A DNA stretch of 64,000 bases from the NCBI RefSeq assembly GCF_001659605.2, contig NC_035172.2:30121342-30185341 (forward strand), read 5' to 3'. The position numbers and the translations under genes were made by a program. Below are positions 21,297 through 32,207 of this stretch, piece after piece (position 1 is the first letter of the stretch; each line of letters begins with the position of its first letter). The DNA comes from Manihot esculenta (lineage: Eukaryota; Streptophyta; Magnoliopsida; Malpighiales; Euphorbiaceae). Under the pieces are notes generated by a model. The model was given only the letters and a program-made list of their open reading frames with translations, had not been told where the DNA came from and did no database searches.

Positions 21297-23587
21297 TGTA
21301 ATACCCGGCTAGACTCCGGTATCGGAATTCCTACTGTCCGGTGGAATCTCGGGTTTCGGAAGCCTCTAGTAGGGTAGAAACATGTTTTCATAAAATGTTT
21401 TGATGTATTTCATGGTTTTAAGTAAAAAGGAAATGAGTTTTTGCATGAAAACAACCTTGGAGGAAAACTCAGGTTCGGCCGCCGAACATGCAGGCGTTGC
21501 GGGTGTGCCTTAGGCCCCCGAAAGCATAAGTGAGGGAAGTCCAGGTTCGGCCGCCGAACCTCAAGTTCGGCCGCCGAACATGGCATGCATGCGGAGGCAC
21601 GTTCGGTCCCCGAACGTGGCCTGGCCAGCCACTATAAAAGGGTCCCTTAGCTGAAAACGGGCGAGCTTTTCTCCCCACTGTCGGCCAAGGTGAGCTCTCC
21701 GCCATCCCTCACCAATCTTTGAGTTCTTCCTTCAGATCTTTCAAGATTTTCATGAGTTTTTGCTTTGTTTTGAAGATTTTCAAGTTTTGAGCAAGTTTTG
21801 GAGCTTTGAGGTTCAAGGAAACTCAACCCCTCCCATCTCCGAGTTTAGGTCGTCTCTCTCTCGATCTCCACGAGGTAAGAGCCGATCTTAAGCTCATTGC
21901 ATGTTTTAAGTAAGTTTAAGTAGATCTATGGGGTAGAATGCATGTTTAGCTTATGGTTAGGTTTATGGGTATAATGTGTGTTCTTGAGCAATGTTGGTAT
22001 ATTGATGTGTTGTAGATGGAGTTTAAGGTAGTTTGAAGCCCCTAGGAACTTGTATGTTTGAGTATGTATGTTGTAGATTAGGAGAATTGCATGTTGAATG
22101 GTTTTGGGAGGCAAAAATGCATGAGGAACCAAGTTTCTGCCATTTGGCCGAAACCAGGTTCGGCAGCCGAAGGACTTTCGGCCACCGAATCTGCCTGGGA
22201 GGCCAACCTTTCAGCTGCCGAAGCCTGCCCCCGAAAGAGGACTTTCGTCTCTGTCTGGGAGTTTCGGCCGCCGAAAGTGCCGCCGAACATGCATGAGTTT
22301 CGTCTCTGTCTGGGAGTTTCGGCCGCCGAAGGTGCCGCCGAACCTGCCTGACTTTCGGCTCTGGAGGGACTTTCGGCCGCCGAACCTGCCGCCGAAAGTG
22401 CCCTGTTCAGCCTTCCTTTGCATGTTCTTCTATGATTGTTTCATGATGTTCTAGGGGATTTTTGGGGAGTAGTTTAGAGTTATGTTCTTATATGTTTGGT
22501 CCCTCATTTAAGTCCACCTGTGTAGGTTCGGACCTGAGGAACCGAGGACCCCAGCAGTGAGTCAGTTGCCCCAGTGTCTGGTCAGAGCTATCCAGAGGTG
22601 AGTAGAATAAATCTTTACGTTTTAAAGCAAATCAATTGTAAAGTTTTGAGCATGTTCATGCATCATGAATGCCATGTGATGATTTAGGTTGTTTGCATTA
22701 GAATTCACGAATATGTTGCATTGCATATTTAATGTTGATGTGGATGAATGTTGGATGATCCATAGCCCTCGATCTATGATGTGACGATGTGATATGTACG
22801 GTACGGAATGTAAGACCAGTGGGACCCATTCTACGTTCGCTGGCACTACGTAAGGGAAAGACCAGGACCCATTCTACGTTCTGGCACAGTTGGACTGTTA
22901 TGTTATGCTATGTAAGGGAAAGACCAGGACCCATTCTACATTCTGGCACAGTTGGACTATGTAGAGGGCTATTGGTGACAAGTTCATCCTTGATGTGATT
23001 AGATGTGATGTGATGCATTCCATGTTATCATATGTTTTGAATGTTTTATTATTCTGCTCACTGGGCTCTAGTAGCTCACCCCTCTCCCAAATTCCCCAGG
23101 TTTGCAGGTACAGGGTAGACCAGGAGATCCGCAAGAGTAATGAAGTCATGTGTATGTAATAGATAGTGTGGACATGATAAATGTATTAATGTTATGAAAA
23201 AGTACAGTTTTAGTCATGTAATGATATTGAGGTTTTGAGATTGTGCTTGACTTTATGTATAAGGTATCCCTTTAATACATGATCTTAGATGTTTTATGAT
23301 GTTTATGTAAACCAACTCAACTTATGATGTATCGCCCATTGGGGCATTGTTGAGATCCCACAGAGGGGTCATGGTTATGATTATAATTATGTTCATTGCC
23401 TGCATAGGTTGAGTTTGGTGTATGATAGAATGTATGAAAGAAAAGTTTTAATTTTTATGTATATTCTTGATTATGTATGGGATTAAGTAGGTTTACAGGT
23501 TTTATGTCAGGCTTGCTACGGGTTCCGGCGGCCTTACGCCGACCTGGATCCTAGCGCCGGTAGTGGTCCGTTTTTCGGGTCGTTACA
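21297..23587 (+). repeat. 3' LTR of Tekay-1
   Basis: The LTR is 2291 bp and homologous to 13761-15989. It differs by substitutions, by relocation of one palindrome unit (absent from the first cluster, present in the second), and by about 62 bp of extra hairpin unit near 22890-22955. Confidence 0.9.
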
Positions 23588-23626
23588 GTTCTTGTCTGGA
23601 CTTCTAGCTAAATCTCACCATTATCA

Positions 23627-25273
23627 GTTATAATAGTTAATTTATATGTTATTACAATGTAAAAAAAAAAAAAAAACAGATAATAATTTTAGAATAACTA
23701 ACAAAAAAAAGTAAATAGAAATTATGGTACAAAGAATAATTGATAAAATAATTAAATATAAATTAATTTTATCATTAATAATAATAATATATAAATTAAT
23801 TATATTATTAAGAATAATAAATATAAATTTATTCATATTTCAAAATTTCTTTATTTATTAAATAATAAAAAATTAAATTTTATAAAAAATTGAGATATTT
23901 TAATTGATTAATTTAAAAAATAAATAAATCAATCAATTTTCTAAAATTTGACGGATTTTGATAGTAACTCACTCTTTTATTTTTAAAACCCATGGTTGTT
24001 ATATTTGTATTTTGTTAGAAGAAAGATGGATTAATATTAAATTTAATTAGCTTTTCAAGTTATTACGATGAATTCTAATATTTGTATGCTAACAATTAGA
24101 AGAAAAAAAGTATAAGTGTTTTGTTTAATTAAAACAACCATTTTATTCTCCCAGTTTTTTTTTTCTCTGTCAAATACTATTAATTTTATGTTTAATATTT
24201 TTTAAAAATAATTTTCTAATTTAAGTGTTTAAATAAATATAAAAATATATCATATTTGAGTTTGAAGAATTGAAAATATAGTACGAGGAGCAATTTAGAA
24301 AGATGGTAAAATGGAATTTATAGAGCAAGTCAACGAAAGTCAACGACAAAACCTAGACAAGTGCCATAATTTTCCAATTGAAATATCAACAAAAACTTAT
24401 CATATGGTCTATAGACTTTAAGGATTACATCAACCCAAAAGTAATCAAAGTGGACTAATGAGGATTTTTTTTTTCCAGGAAAAGCAAAAATAAAAAAGAA
24501 AGGGGCAGGAAAGTGGAGAAACAAATGTATTTAGTTCAATTCAGTAAGTTATAGGTTTAATATCTTAGATCATTTATTTTAATCTTTTACGAAAAAAAAA
24601 AAACTCTAATCAGCCCTCATTCCTCTCCTATTTCTTCCCTTTCAAACCGAGAGTAAATGATATAATACTTTTTTTTTAAATAGATATTAGAAATTAAAAA
24701 AATAAAATCTAAAATCTCTCACATTTATTCATATTTACTTACTATCAAATTAAACATGTAAATAATAATATGATATTTATAAATTTAATTTTGATCAATT
24801 TTAATTTTATAATTATTTTTAATTAATCGATATGTAAATTGTATTATATTTTTATAATTTATTAATTATCATTTTTTAAAATTACAAATATTTGTATCAA
24901 TAAATTATTTAAAATTACAATACATAATACATAAACTAAAGATATTATAAAAAATAACTAAACTAGTTATACTATTTATTATTATATAATAAAAATTATA
25001 CATATACATAAAAAAATAATTATATTTTAAATTTTATTTTTAATTATTATATATGTTATATAATAAAATAATACTTTTATATTTATCTCATTAATATAAT
25101 AAATTGATATACATTTATTAATTATTTTACATATTAATGATAATAAATAGATATAATTTATTAAATATTTAAAACATATCCGTTATCAACTATCGATTAT
25201 AATAAATTATTTACTATCAATAATGAGTAACAATTATTATATTCAATATTAAAACAAATAGACTCTAAATAAG
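23627..25273. other. AT-rich intergenic DNA
   Basis: Very AT-rich sequence with homopolymer runs. The ORFs (such as 23642-23836 and 24330-24524) are low complexity and unsupported. I see no gene or recognisable repeat. Confidence 0.6.
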
Positions 25274-27379
25274 TAGAGGTATAAACAAATTAAACTGTTT
25301 ATGAGTTATTTGAGACTCGATTCAATAAAAAATTGATAAAAATTCGATCGAACTCGATTCGTTTTCTAAACGAACAAAACTCAAACTTACGTTTTAGGCT
25401 CATTTAATAAACGAGTCAAATTTGATCTTAATAGTATTCGGCTCGTTTAGACTCGGCTTGTTTTTAAATTTATGAGCTGAATCGTGAACAAACTCGAGAG
25501 CAGATTCTATAAATTCGCGAATAAATTTATTTACAAACTCATAAATAGATTTAATAATATATTTATTTATAAATTATTAAATAAAATCATGAGTTGTATT
25601 ATATTTTATAAATGTGCAATTATATTAATTTTTTTATAAATAATTTACTATTTAAAATTATATTACAATAATCATAAAAAATATATTTTATAAATTATAA
25701 TAATTTATAATTTAATTTTAAATTTAAAATAAAGAAGTTAATGATATATATATGAGAATAAATGTAATATATTAAATATAAATATAATTTTAATATAAAA
25801 TAATAAATACTTTACAATAAATATTACGTAATAATTTTAGAAAGAATTAATTAATAATATAAATATTTTTTAACAAAAATAAATTATAAATATTATATAA
25901 ATGATGATATAAGTGATATTATCATAATTTATTTTATTTTTTTTATTTTTAAATTTTTAAAATATTAAATAATAATAAACTAAATAAGTATATATATTGT
26001 TAGTATATATATCTCTCCCTCTAATGGAGTAACTACACTATTAATTTATATATTTATTTAGAATTACATCTTTTCAAGTAGATAATATTTTTATACATTT
26101 AAAAAATATCTCTCTTAAATTCTCACAATCAGCTATTGTTATTGTATATACGTGTTTGTGTGTCCACTTTTATAATTATTCTCATATGTAATATTAATTT
26201 AATTTATTATCTACTTTAATTTTATAAATTAAATTATTAAAATAATATAATTTAATATAATAATATCGATGCAATCTAATATAATATTATATATAATTGT
26301 ATAATTAAGTTGATTATACTTGTATTAATATATTTATTTTTTGTATATAATAATTTAATATAAATAATGTATTTGGATTAAAATTAAAAAAAATATATTA
26401 CATTAATAAATTTAATATAAAAATATTTTTTTTGATACTAACAGTAAAATTACATAATTTTAATTAAATTAAACTATGTATAATATATGAATAATGAAAC
26501 AATAATATATTAATAATCAATAATAATATATTAATAAATTTTATATAAAAATATCTATTAATGTTAATAATAAAATTATATAAATTTAATTAAAATTATA
26601 TAATTTAAAAAGAAACTCTCCCCCTCTTATTTATAAACCGTTTATATATAAATTTATATATTTATTATATATTTCAATTAATTTTTCATATAATATAAAT
26701 ATTTAAATAAATAATTATTAAATTTAATATTATATTATTAATTTATATTAAATATATTTTATATAATTAATTAAAAATTTATAATTAGTATTTGAATAAT
26801 AAATAATATTTAATGTTATAAATAAATAAATAAATATTAAAATATTAAAATTTAAATAACAAAAAAATTAAATATTAAAATATTAAAATTTAAATAACAA
26901 AAAAATAAAAAATAAAAATATTAAAATTTAAATAATAATAAAAAAATAATCATTTGTTGTTGATAGCAATAGAATTCAAAACTTTAGAAAAATTATTTTT
27001 TATTAACTATCAAACTCACTTTAGTTAAATTATTATGCATTATTTTATTAAAATAATATTTTTTGTTCTATATCAAAAATTTATAAAGATAGAAGGATGA
27101 AATTTTTCAATAAATAAAAATTTTATTTTTTATCATATTTTAAGTTAAGAATTTAGTTAAAATATATTTTAATTAAATTATATTTAATTTTATGAAAATC
27201 GTTTTTGATCTTCTAATTTAAAATTTTAATATTTAAAAATTTAAATTAATAAAATTTTATTAACCAATTTTTTAATCGAGCTTTCGAAATTGAATTTGAA
27301 TTAGACTCGTTATTAATTTAAACAAATTTTTTACAAATCAAACTCGATTATAGTATTTAATTTTTAAATTACACCTCTA
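25274..27379. mobile_element. hAT-like non-autonomous DNA transposon, 2.1 kb, AT-rich
   Basis: The ends form an imperfect inverted repeat, TAGAGGTATAAAC at the left and the complement of TAGAGGTGTAATTT at the right. Flanking 8-mers TAAATAAG (25266-25273) and TAGATAAG (27380-27387) match 7 of 8, the TSD length of hAT elements. The sub-terminal sequence is rich in CGAACTCGATTCG / CTCGTTTAGACTCGGC phrases, seen in common plant hAT-type MITEs. There is no transposase ORF; the body is almost pure A/T. The superfamily call is inferred from TIR style and TSD length. Confidence 0.65.
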
Positions 27380-27387
27380 TAGATAAG

Positions 27388-27942
27388 TGTAACGATCCGG
27401 AAATCGGACCGCTACCAGCGTTAGGATTAAAATCGACTTAAGGACGCCGGAACCCGTAGCAAGCTTATTATGCATCCTGTGTATTTCTTCTATAGTTTGG
27501 ATGGTCCTCTCTGACTGTCCGTCAGCCTGTAGATGGAAAGCAGTGGTAAAGTCTAACCTCGTGCCCATAGCATTCTGCAGACTCCGCCAAAACCTGGAGG
27601 TAAACTGGGTTCCCTATCGGACACTATTGATACTGGAGCCCCATGCAACCTCACTTCATCCCTGTCAGGAGTGACTATTCTGTGAACAAATTGGCACAAG
27701 TGTATGTAGAAGAGAAGTTTGGCCGCCGAACATGGGATTGCCGCGGGAGCACTTTAGGCCTCCGAAGGTAGTCTGGCCAACCACCTATAAAAGGCTCCCT
27801 GTCCAAAAATGAGCGAGTTTTCTCTCTCCATTTCTGGGTAAGGTGAGTCTCCGCCTCCCCTTGATAATCTTGTGTTTTTCCTTCAAATCTCTCTAGATAT
27901 TTATGAGTTGAATTATCCTAGCGCCAGTAGCGGTTCTATACA
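27388..27942. mobile_element. 555-bp scrambled Tekay mini-element with its own 5-bp TSD
   Basis: The flanks are ATAAG (27383-27387) and ATAAG (27943-27947). It begins TGTAACG and ends TACA, like the family. Inside, in order: an inverted LTR 3' end (27388 to about 27485), an integrase piece in minus orientation (about 27486-27650, matching Tekay-1 about 20310-20470), an integrase piece in plus orientation (about 27652-27711, matching about 20238-20300), a U3/R piece with palindrome and TATAAAAG (about 27715-27909; TATA at 27786), and a short LTR 3' end in plus orientation (about 27913-27942). Both termini therefore derive from the U5 end, in inverted orientation. It has no intact coding sequence. 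Confidence 0.78.
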
Positions 27943-27947
27943 ATAAG

Positions 27948-29189
27948 CCTCTCTCCTCTCTTATTTCTTCTCCTCCCAAACCATCCTGGGCTACTTCTTT
28001 CCCTTCAAGTATAGTAATCTTTTTATCTTGAGTAAATTATTTTATAAAAATAAATTTTCCAATAAATGGAGAGTTTGAACCAAACAAGTCATTAATATCT
28101 ACATCGTTCTCCTAAAATTTCTAATTTTTGACTCTTAGCAGTTGCCTCTTCCTTCCTCCTCCTAACTCCTTATTGTTTCCTCCATTTTTTTCACTGTTTC
28201 CTCCTTTTTCTTGTTGTTTCCTCCTCCATTTTTTCAAGTGCATGTTTGGTATTAAAATTCAGCAGTTAAAAAGTGATTTTCAAAAACGACATTTAAATGC
28301 TATTGAAAAAAAAAATTATTCTTTTTGTATTCTTATAATTAAAATATATGAAATTTATTTTGAAATCAATTTTTAGTATTTTTAGATTTTTTTTTCTCTC
28401 AAAACTGTTGGAATAACAATGCCAAACATACTTGTTTATTCTTTTTGGCTTTTTTGTCTCCTCATTTTATGAATATTTTTAATTATATATATAAAAAAAT
28501 AAAATGCATATAGATAACTACAAGTGAATTGATAATTTGTGAAGAAAACTAGAAATTCCTGATTTTTTTATGATTATATTCGTCTTTACAGTTTAATAGA
28601 TTATTATATCAATATCTATATTATTGTAATTCACATTATTCTAAAAAAGAAAAAAGCAGTTTACAATTTTATCTTTATTACCTATTTTAAAATAAAGAAA
28701 AAGTAAAAAAAATACTCAGTGTTTGATCAATTTTTTATTTTAAGATTTGCTTCAATTTGTGTTTAAACTAATATCAGCTACAATTTTCAAAAATTACTAA
28801 AAAAATGTTACTTAAAATCGTATTATGATATAAATGTTAGACTAAAAATCATATTATATATATTACTTTCATATAAATTGAATTACAGCTTATATAATAA
28901 ATATGAGTAAAATAATAAAATATTTTTTAATATTTTACTTTAAAAAATATGAATTAATAATTATATTTTAATTCAGTGATTAAAAATTACCATTATTTAT
29001 TAATGATGCGATATCATAAAATATTATTTTGATATAAATTAAATTACAGATGCTAAAATGGAAATGAGTCAACCATCAAAATTATTTTTGTACTACATAA
29101 TATAGTAACAATTAAAAATAAAAAAAATGTTCAGATAAGTTTATTTCCTTCCTTTGAGATGAATTTATAATAGGTGGTCGAGCGGAAAG
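27948..29189. other. AT-rich intergenic DNA
   Basis: There is a pyrimidine-rich stretch (28130-28230, CCTCC/TTTC runs) and then AT-rich DNA. The 82-codon ORF at 28128-28376 is low complexity and not supported. Confidence 0.5.
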
Positions 29190-29343
29190 CATATCTTTGA
29201 AACATTTAAGATCAACATAACCAATAAACTAGCTTTTATGCCCATGCTGAAATGGTCTGAATCATTAGGACTCGACTGTGAAAGACCAAAATCAGCAACT
29301 TTTTCTACATAATACTCATTTAGAAAAAAAGTTCGTTGATTTT
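29190..29343 (-). pseudogene. CrRLK1L kinase pseudogene, downstream half (activation-loop region)
   Basis: It aligns by eye with about 600-735 of the intact kinase gene on the same strand. The stretch GAAAGACCAAAATCAGCAAC matches the DFG-coding region (VADFG read on the minus strand). It is diverged and frameshifted. The last 5 bp (ATTTT, 29339-29343) are the target-site duplication of the Reina-like element. The homology resumes on the far side at 54079 with no loss at the junction. Confidence 0.78.
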
Positions 29344-29674
29344 TGATGCACTACATGGTACCCTTCATATGCAAAAAAAGAATTCAAAGTATCAGTCTAA
29401 TTGATGGACAGGTGGTTAAGCTTGCTACATGGCTATTTTATTTCATTATGCTTTGATAGCTTCCTAATTTTGTGTTTTCATATTAGTGGGTAAGTTTTTT
29501 TAGTGGGTTGTTATCATTCTTGATCATGCACTAAGAATTAGGAGTACTTATTGAGTCTTATTTGTATTTAAGTCCTGTTTGAATTCAATGAAGGCAAGCT
29601 GATTCTTATTCTCAACTACTGTGATTTTATTCTCGCCCCAAGTGGAATAAATAAACTCTTATAGCTTTGACTGG
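29344..29674 (+). repeat. 5' LTR of the Reina-like element
   Basis: It is homologous to 53718-54063 (shared phrases GGTGGTTAAGCTTGCTAC, GGGTTGTTATCAT and GAATTCAATGAAGG). The final 10 bp or so of the LTR, and the PBS, are not recognisable here. Confidence 0.75.
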
Positions 29675-30918
29675 CCACTCGCATAACCAATTTTGGTAGG
29701 AATACGGATAATCGTCTTTACAGTTTAATAAAGAAATACAGTTGTTTAAGCCTCGATCCTTGAAGAAAGGGATCGACCTTGTTCGTATGAGAGATGAACA
29801 GTTGCAGCGACAGCAACAATTTTCAAAACCGGCCACTCGCATAACCACGACTTTACTCCTGTAACAAAACCAAGAACCACAACTGGTTTTAAGAGATTAT
29901 CGTGGACAGAGATGCAAAAACGGCGAGATCAAGGAGATCAAGGGTTGTGCTTCAATTGTGATGAGAAATTTTCTCATGGGCATCGGTGCAAAAGTCCCCA
30001 ATTGTTATTGTTAGAAGGTTTTGAAGGTGACAGTGAAGCTGATTATTTGAAATTTCGCTCTACGCTCTTTCTAGCTGGAATACTCAGAACACACTGCGAT
30101 TATTGGCATGCATTGACTCCCAGAGTTTGTGGGTTTTGATTGATAGTGGCTCTACACAACTTTATAAGTGAAAGACTTGTTATCCACCTTCAATTCCCAA
30201 CAACCCCAACAAAACAATTTGGAGTTCGAGTTGCCAATGAAGAAAGCTTGAAATATCAAGGACAATTCAACAATGTTCCAATTTCCCTCCAAGGTATTCC
30301 TTTTGTCCTCACATTTTATGTCTTACCGTTAGATATGGTTTTAGCTATTTAGTGGTTGATAAAATTGGATATGCTGATGTGCAATTGGAATCGGTTAACT
30401 ATGGAATTTCAGTAGGAGGACCAAAATTGCAAATTACAGAGGGAAAATGCTCCATTAATTCAATCAGTGCCAAAGACCACCATCACCAAGGCTGCACAAG
30501 ACAGCTCCATATTAGCCATGTGTTTACAATTGTCAGAACTTCCAGTGAGAGAATAATAGTTCCAACCAGAGATGGCAAGGTTAGTGGACTGTTATAAAGT
30601 CCTCTTTGTAGAGCTATCACAATTACTCCCTCAAAAAGCAATTGATCATTAGATTACTCGAAAGAAAGAAATAGAGCCAATCAATGTGAGACCCTACAGG
30701 TACGCTTATTTTCAAAAAGCTGAAATAGAAAAACAAGTTCAAGATATATTAGAATCAGGGCTAATTAGACCTAGTACCAGTCCCTTCTCATCTCCTGTTT
30801 TGCTAGTTAAAAAAAGGATGGGTCTTGGAGTTTTTGTACTGATTACCGAGCCCTAAATGCTATCACCATTAAAGATAGATTTCCTATACCCACTGTGGAG
30901 GACATGTTAGATGAACTT
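29675..30918 (+). pseudogene. Reina-like gag end, protease and first part of RT
   Basis: The zinc knuckle CFNCDEKFSHGHRC is at about 29950-29992. A protease DSG motif (LIDSGST) near 30140-30160 is interrupted by a frame change. RT begins near 30673 ([30 protein letters not shown]), shifts frame near 30820, then reads [21 protein letters not shown] up to the Tekay-A insertion at 30918. It is non-functional. Two nearly identical CCACTCGCATAACCA segments (29675 and 29835) suggest a local duplication in the leader. Confidence 0.8.
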
Positions 30919-32207
30919 TGTAATACCCGGCTAGACTCCGGTATCGAAATTCCTACCGTCCGGTGGAATCTCGGATGTCGGAAGCCTCTAGTAGGGTAGA
31001 AACATGTTTTCATAAAATGTTTTAATGTATTTCATGATTTTAAGTAAAAAGGAAATGAGTTTTTGCATGAAAATAACCTTGGAGGAAAACTCAGGTTCGG
31101 CCGCCGAACCTCAAGTTCGGCCGCCGAACATGCATGCGCTTCGGGTGTGCCTTAGGCCCCCGAAAGCATAAGTGAGGGAAGTCCAGGTTCGGCCGCCGAA
31201 CCTCATGTTCGGCCGCCGAATTTGCATGCGTTGCGGAGGCACGTTCGGCTCCCGAATGTGGCCTGGCCAGCCACCTATAAAGGGGTCCCTTAGCCGAAAA
31301 CGGGCGAGTTTTTCTCCCCATTTTCGGCCAAGGTGAGCTCTCCGCCATCCCTCACCGATCTTGAGTTTCTTCCTTCCATTCTTCATGATTTTTATGAGTT
31401 TGCAACTTTGTTTTGAAGGTTTTGAACATTTGAGCAAGTTTTGGAGCTTGGAGGTTCAAGGAACTCTCTCTCTCCCATTTTCCGAGCTAGGGTCGTTCCC
31501 CTCTCAATCTTCAAGAGGTTCGGACCCGAGGAACCGAGGACCCCAGCAGTGAGTCAGCTGCTTCAGTCTTTGTCAAAGCTAGTTGAGGTGAGTAGAATAA
31601 ACACTTATGTTTTAAAGCAAAATCAATATAGATTTGAGCATGTTCATGCATTACGAATGCTATGTGATATTCTAGGTTGCTTGCATTAGAATTCACGAAT
31701 ATGTTGCATTGCATAATTTGATGATGATGTGGATGGTTATTGGATGATCCTTAGTCCTCGATATGATGCGATGTGATATGATACGGTATGGTACGGAAGT
31801 CCAGGTTGTACCCATTCTACGTCCCTGGCACTATGGAAGAGAAAGTCCAGGTTGTACCCATTCTACGTCCCTGGCACATTGGAATATTATGTAATGTTAT
31901 GTTATGTTAAGAGAAAGACCGGTTGACCCATTCTACGTCCCGGCACTTTGAAATGTAGAGGACTCTTGGTGACAATATCATCCGTGATGTGATTTGTCTG
32001 TGATGTGTTGCATTCCATTATAACATATGATTTAAATGTTTTATTATTCTGCTCACTGGGCTCTAGTAGCTCACCCCTTTTCCCTAATCCTCCAGGGTTG
32101 CAGGTACAGGCTAGACAGGAAGTCAAGGTGAATGAAGTCTTGAGTTGTAATAGTTAGAATGTGGACATGATAAATTGTATAATGATGTAAAAGTTATGAA
32201 TAGTTAT
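30919..32207 (+). repeat. 5' LTR of Tekay-A, first part, lacking the intron-1 segment
   Basis: The TATA box is at 31276. The junction AAGAG|GTTCGG lies at 31517/31518, where other family LTRs carry 590-650 nt bounded by GTAAG...TGTAG. Donor 2 GAG|GTGAGT is at 31588 and hairpin units at 31798-31950. It is interrupted at 32207 by Tekay-B and resumes after the TSD at 41786. Confidence 0.9.

Larger units (their letters stand above)
13761..23587 (+). mobile_element. Tekay-1: full-length Tekay/Del-like chromovirus with decayed genes
   Basis: This 9.8-kb Ty3/gypsy element is inserted in the 3' LTR of the Tat-like element, with perfect TSD GTTCT (13756-13760 and 23588-23592). The LTRs are 13761-15989 and 21297-23587. 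The longer 3' LTR has an extra hairpin-unit duplication. It has a PBS for initiator tRNA-Met (15993), a gag-pro-RT-RNaseH-INT region ending in a chromodomain-like tail, then a hairpin and polypurine tract (21260-21296). The C-terminal motif ([13 protein letters not shown]) and long LTRs fit the Tekay/Del clade. The clade call is from memory of family features. Confidence 0.93.
3924..23626 (+). mobile_element. Old non-coding Tat/Ogre-like LTR retrotransposon (LARD-like) with nested insertions
   Basis: Two homologous, visibly diverged LTRs flank the element: 3924-4824, and 12942-13760 plus 23593-23626, the second being split by Tekay-1. Both start with TG and end CCATTATCA. The flanks ATTAT (3919-3923) and GTTAT (23627-23631) look like a 5-bp TSD with one mismatch. 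Just after the 5' LTR is a sequence like the GGCG..GTCTGTG primer site of Tat/Ogre or Athila elements. A purine-rich tract precedes the 3' LTR (about 12922-12938), so the element reads on +. Removing the two solo LTRs leaves about 3.3 kb of interior made of tandem and iterated repeats, with no gag or pol. I infer a non-autonomous element. The Tat/Ogre assignment rests on the primer-site look and repeat-rich interior only. Confidence 0.75.

Noticed and set aside
27377..27568. Minus-strand ORF with integrase motif as a separate gene
   Set aside because: It is the rearranged integrase piece inside the 555-bp mini-element and lacks the catalytic core.
28128..28376. 82-codon plus-strand ORF
   Set aside because: Low-complexity Ser/Leu/Phe/Pro content from a pyrimidine-rich tract; no motif and no homologue elsewhere in the window.
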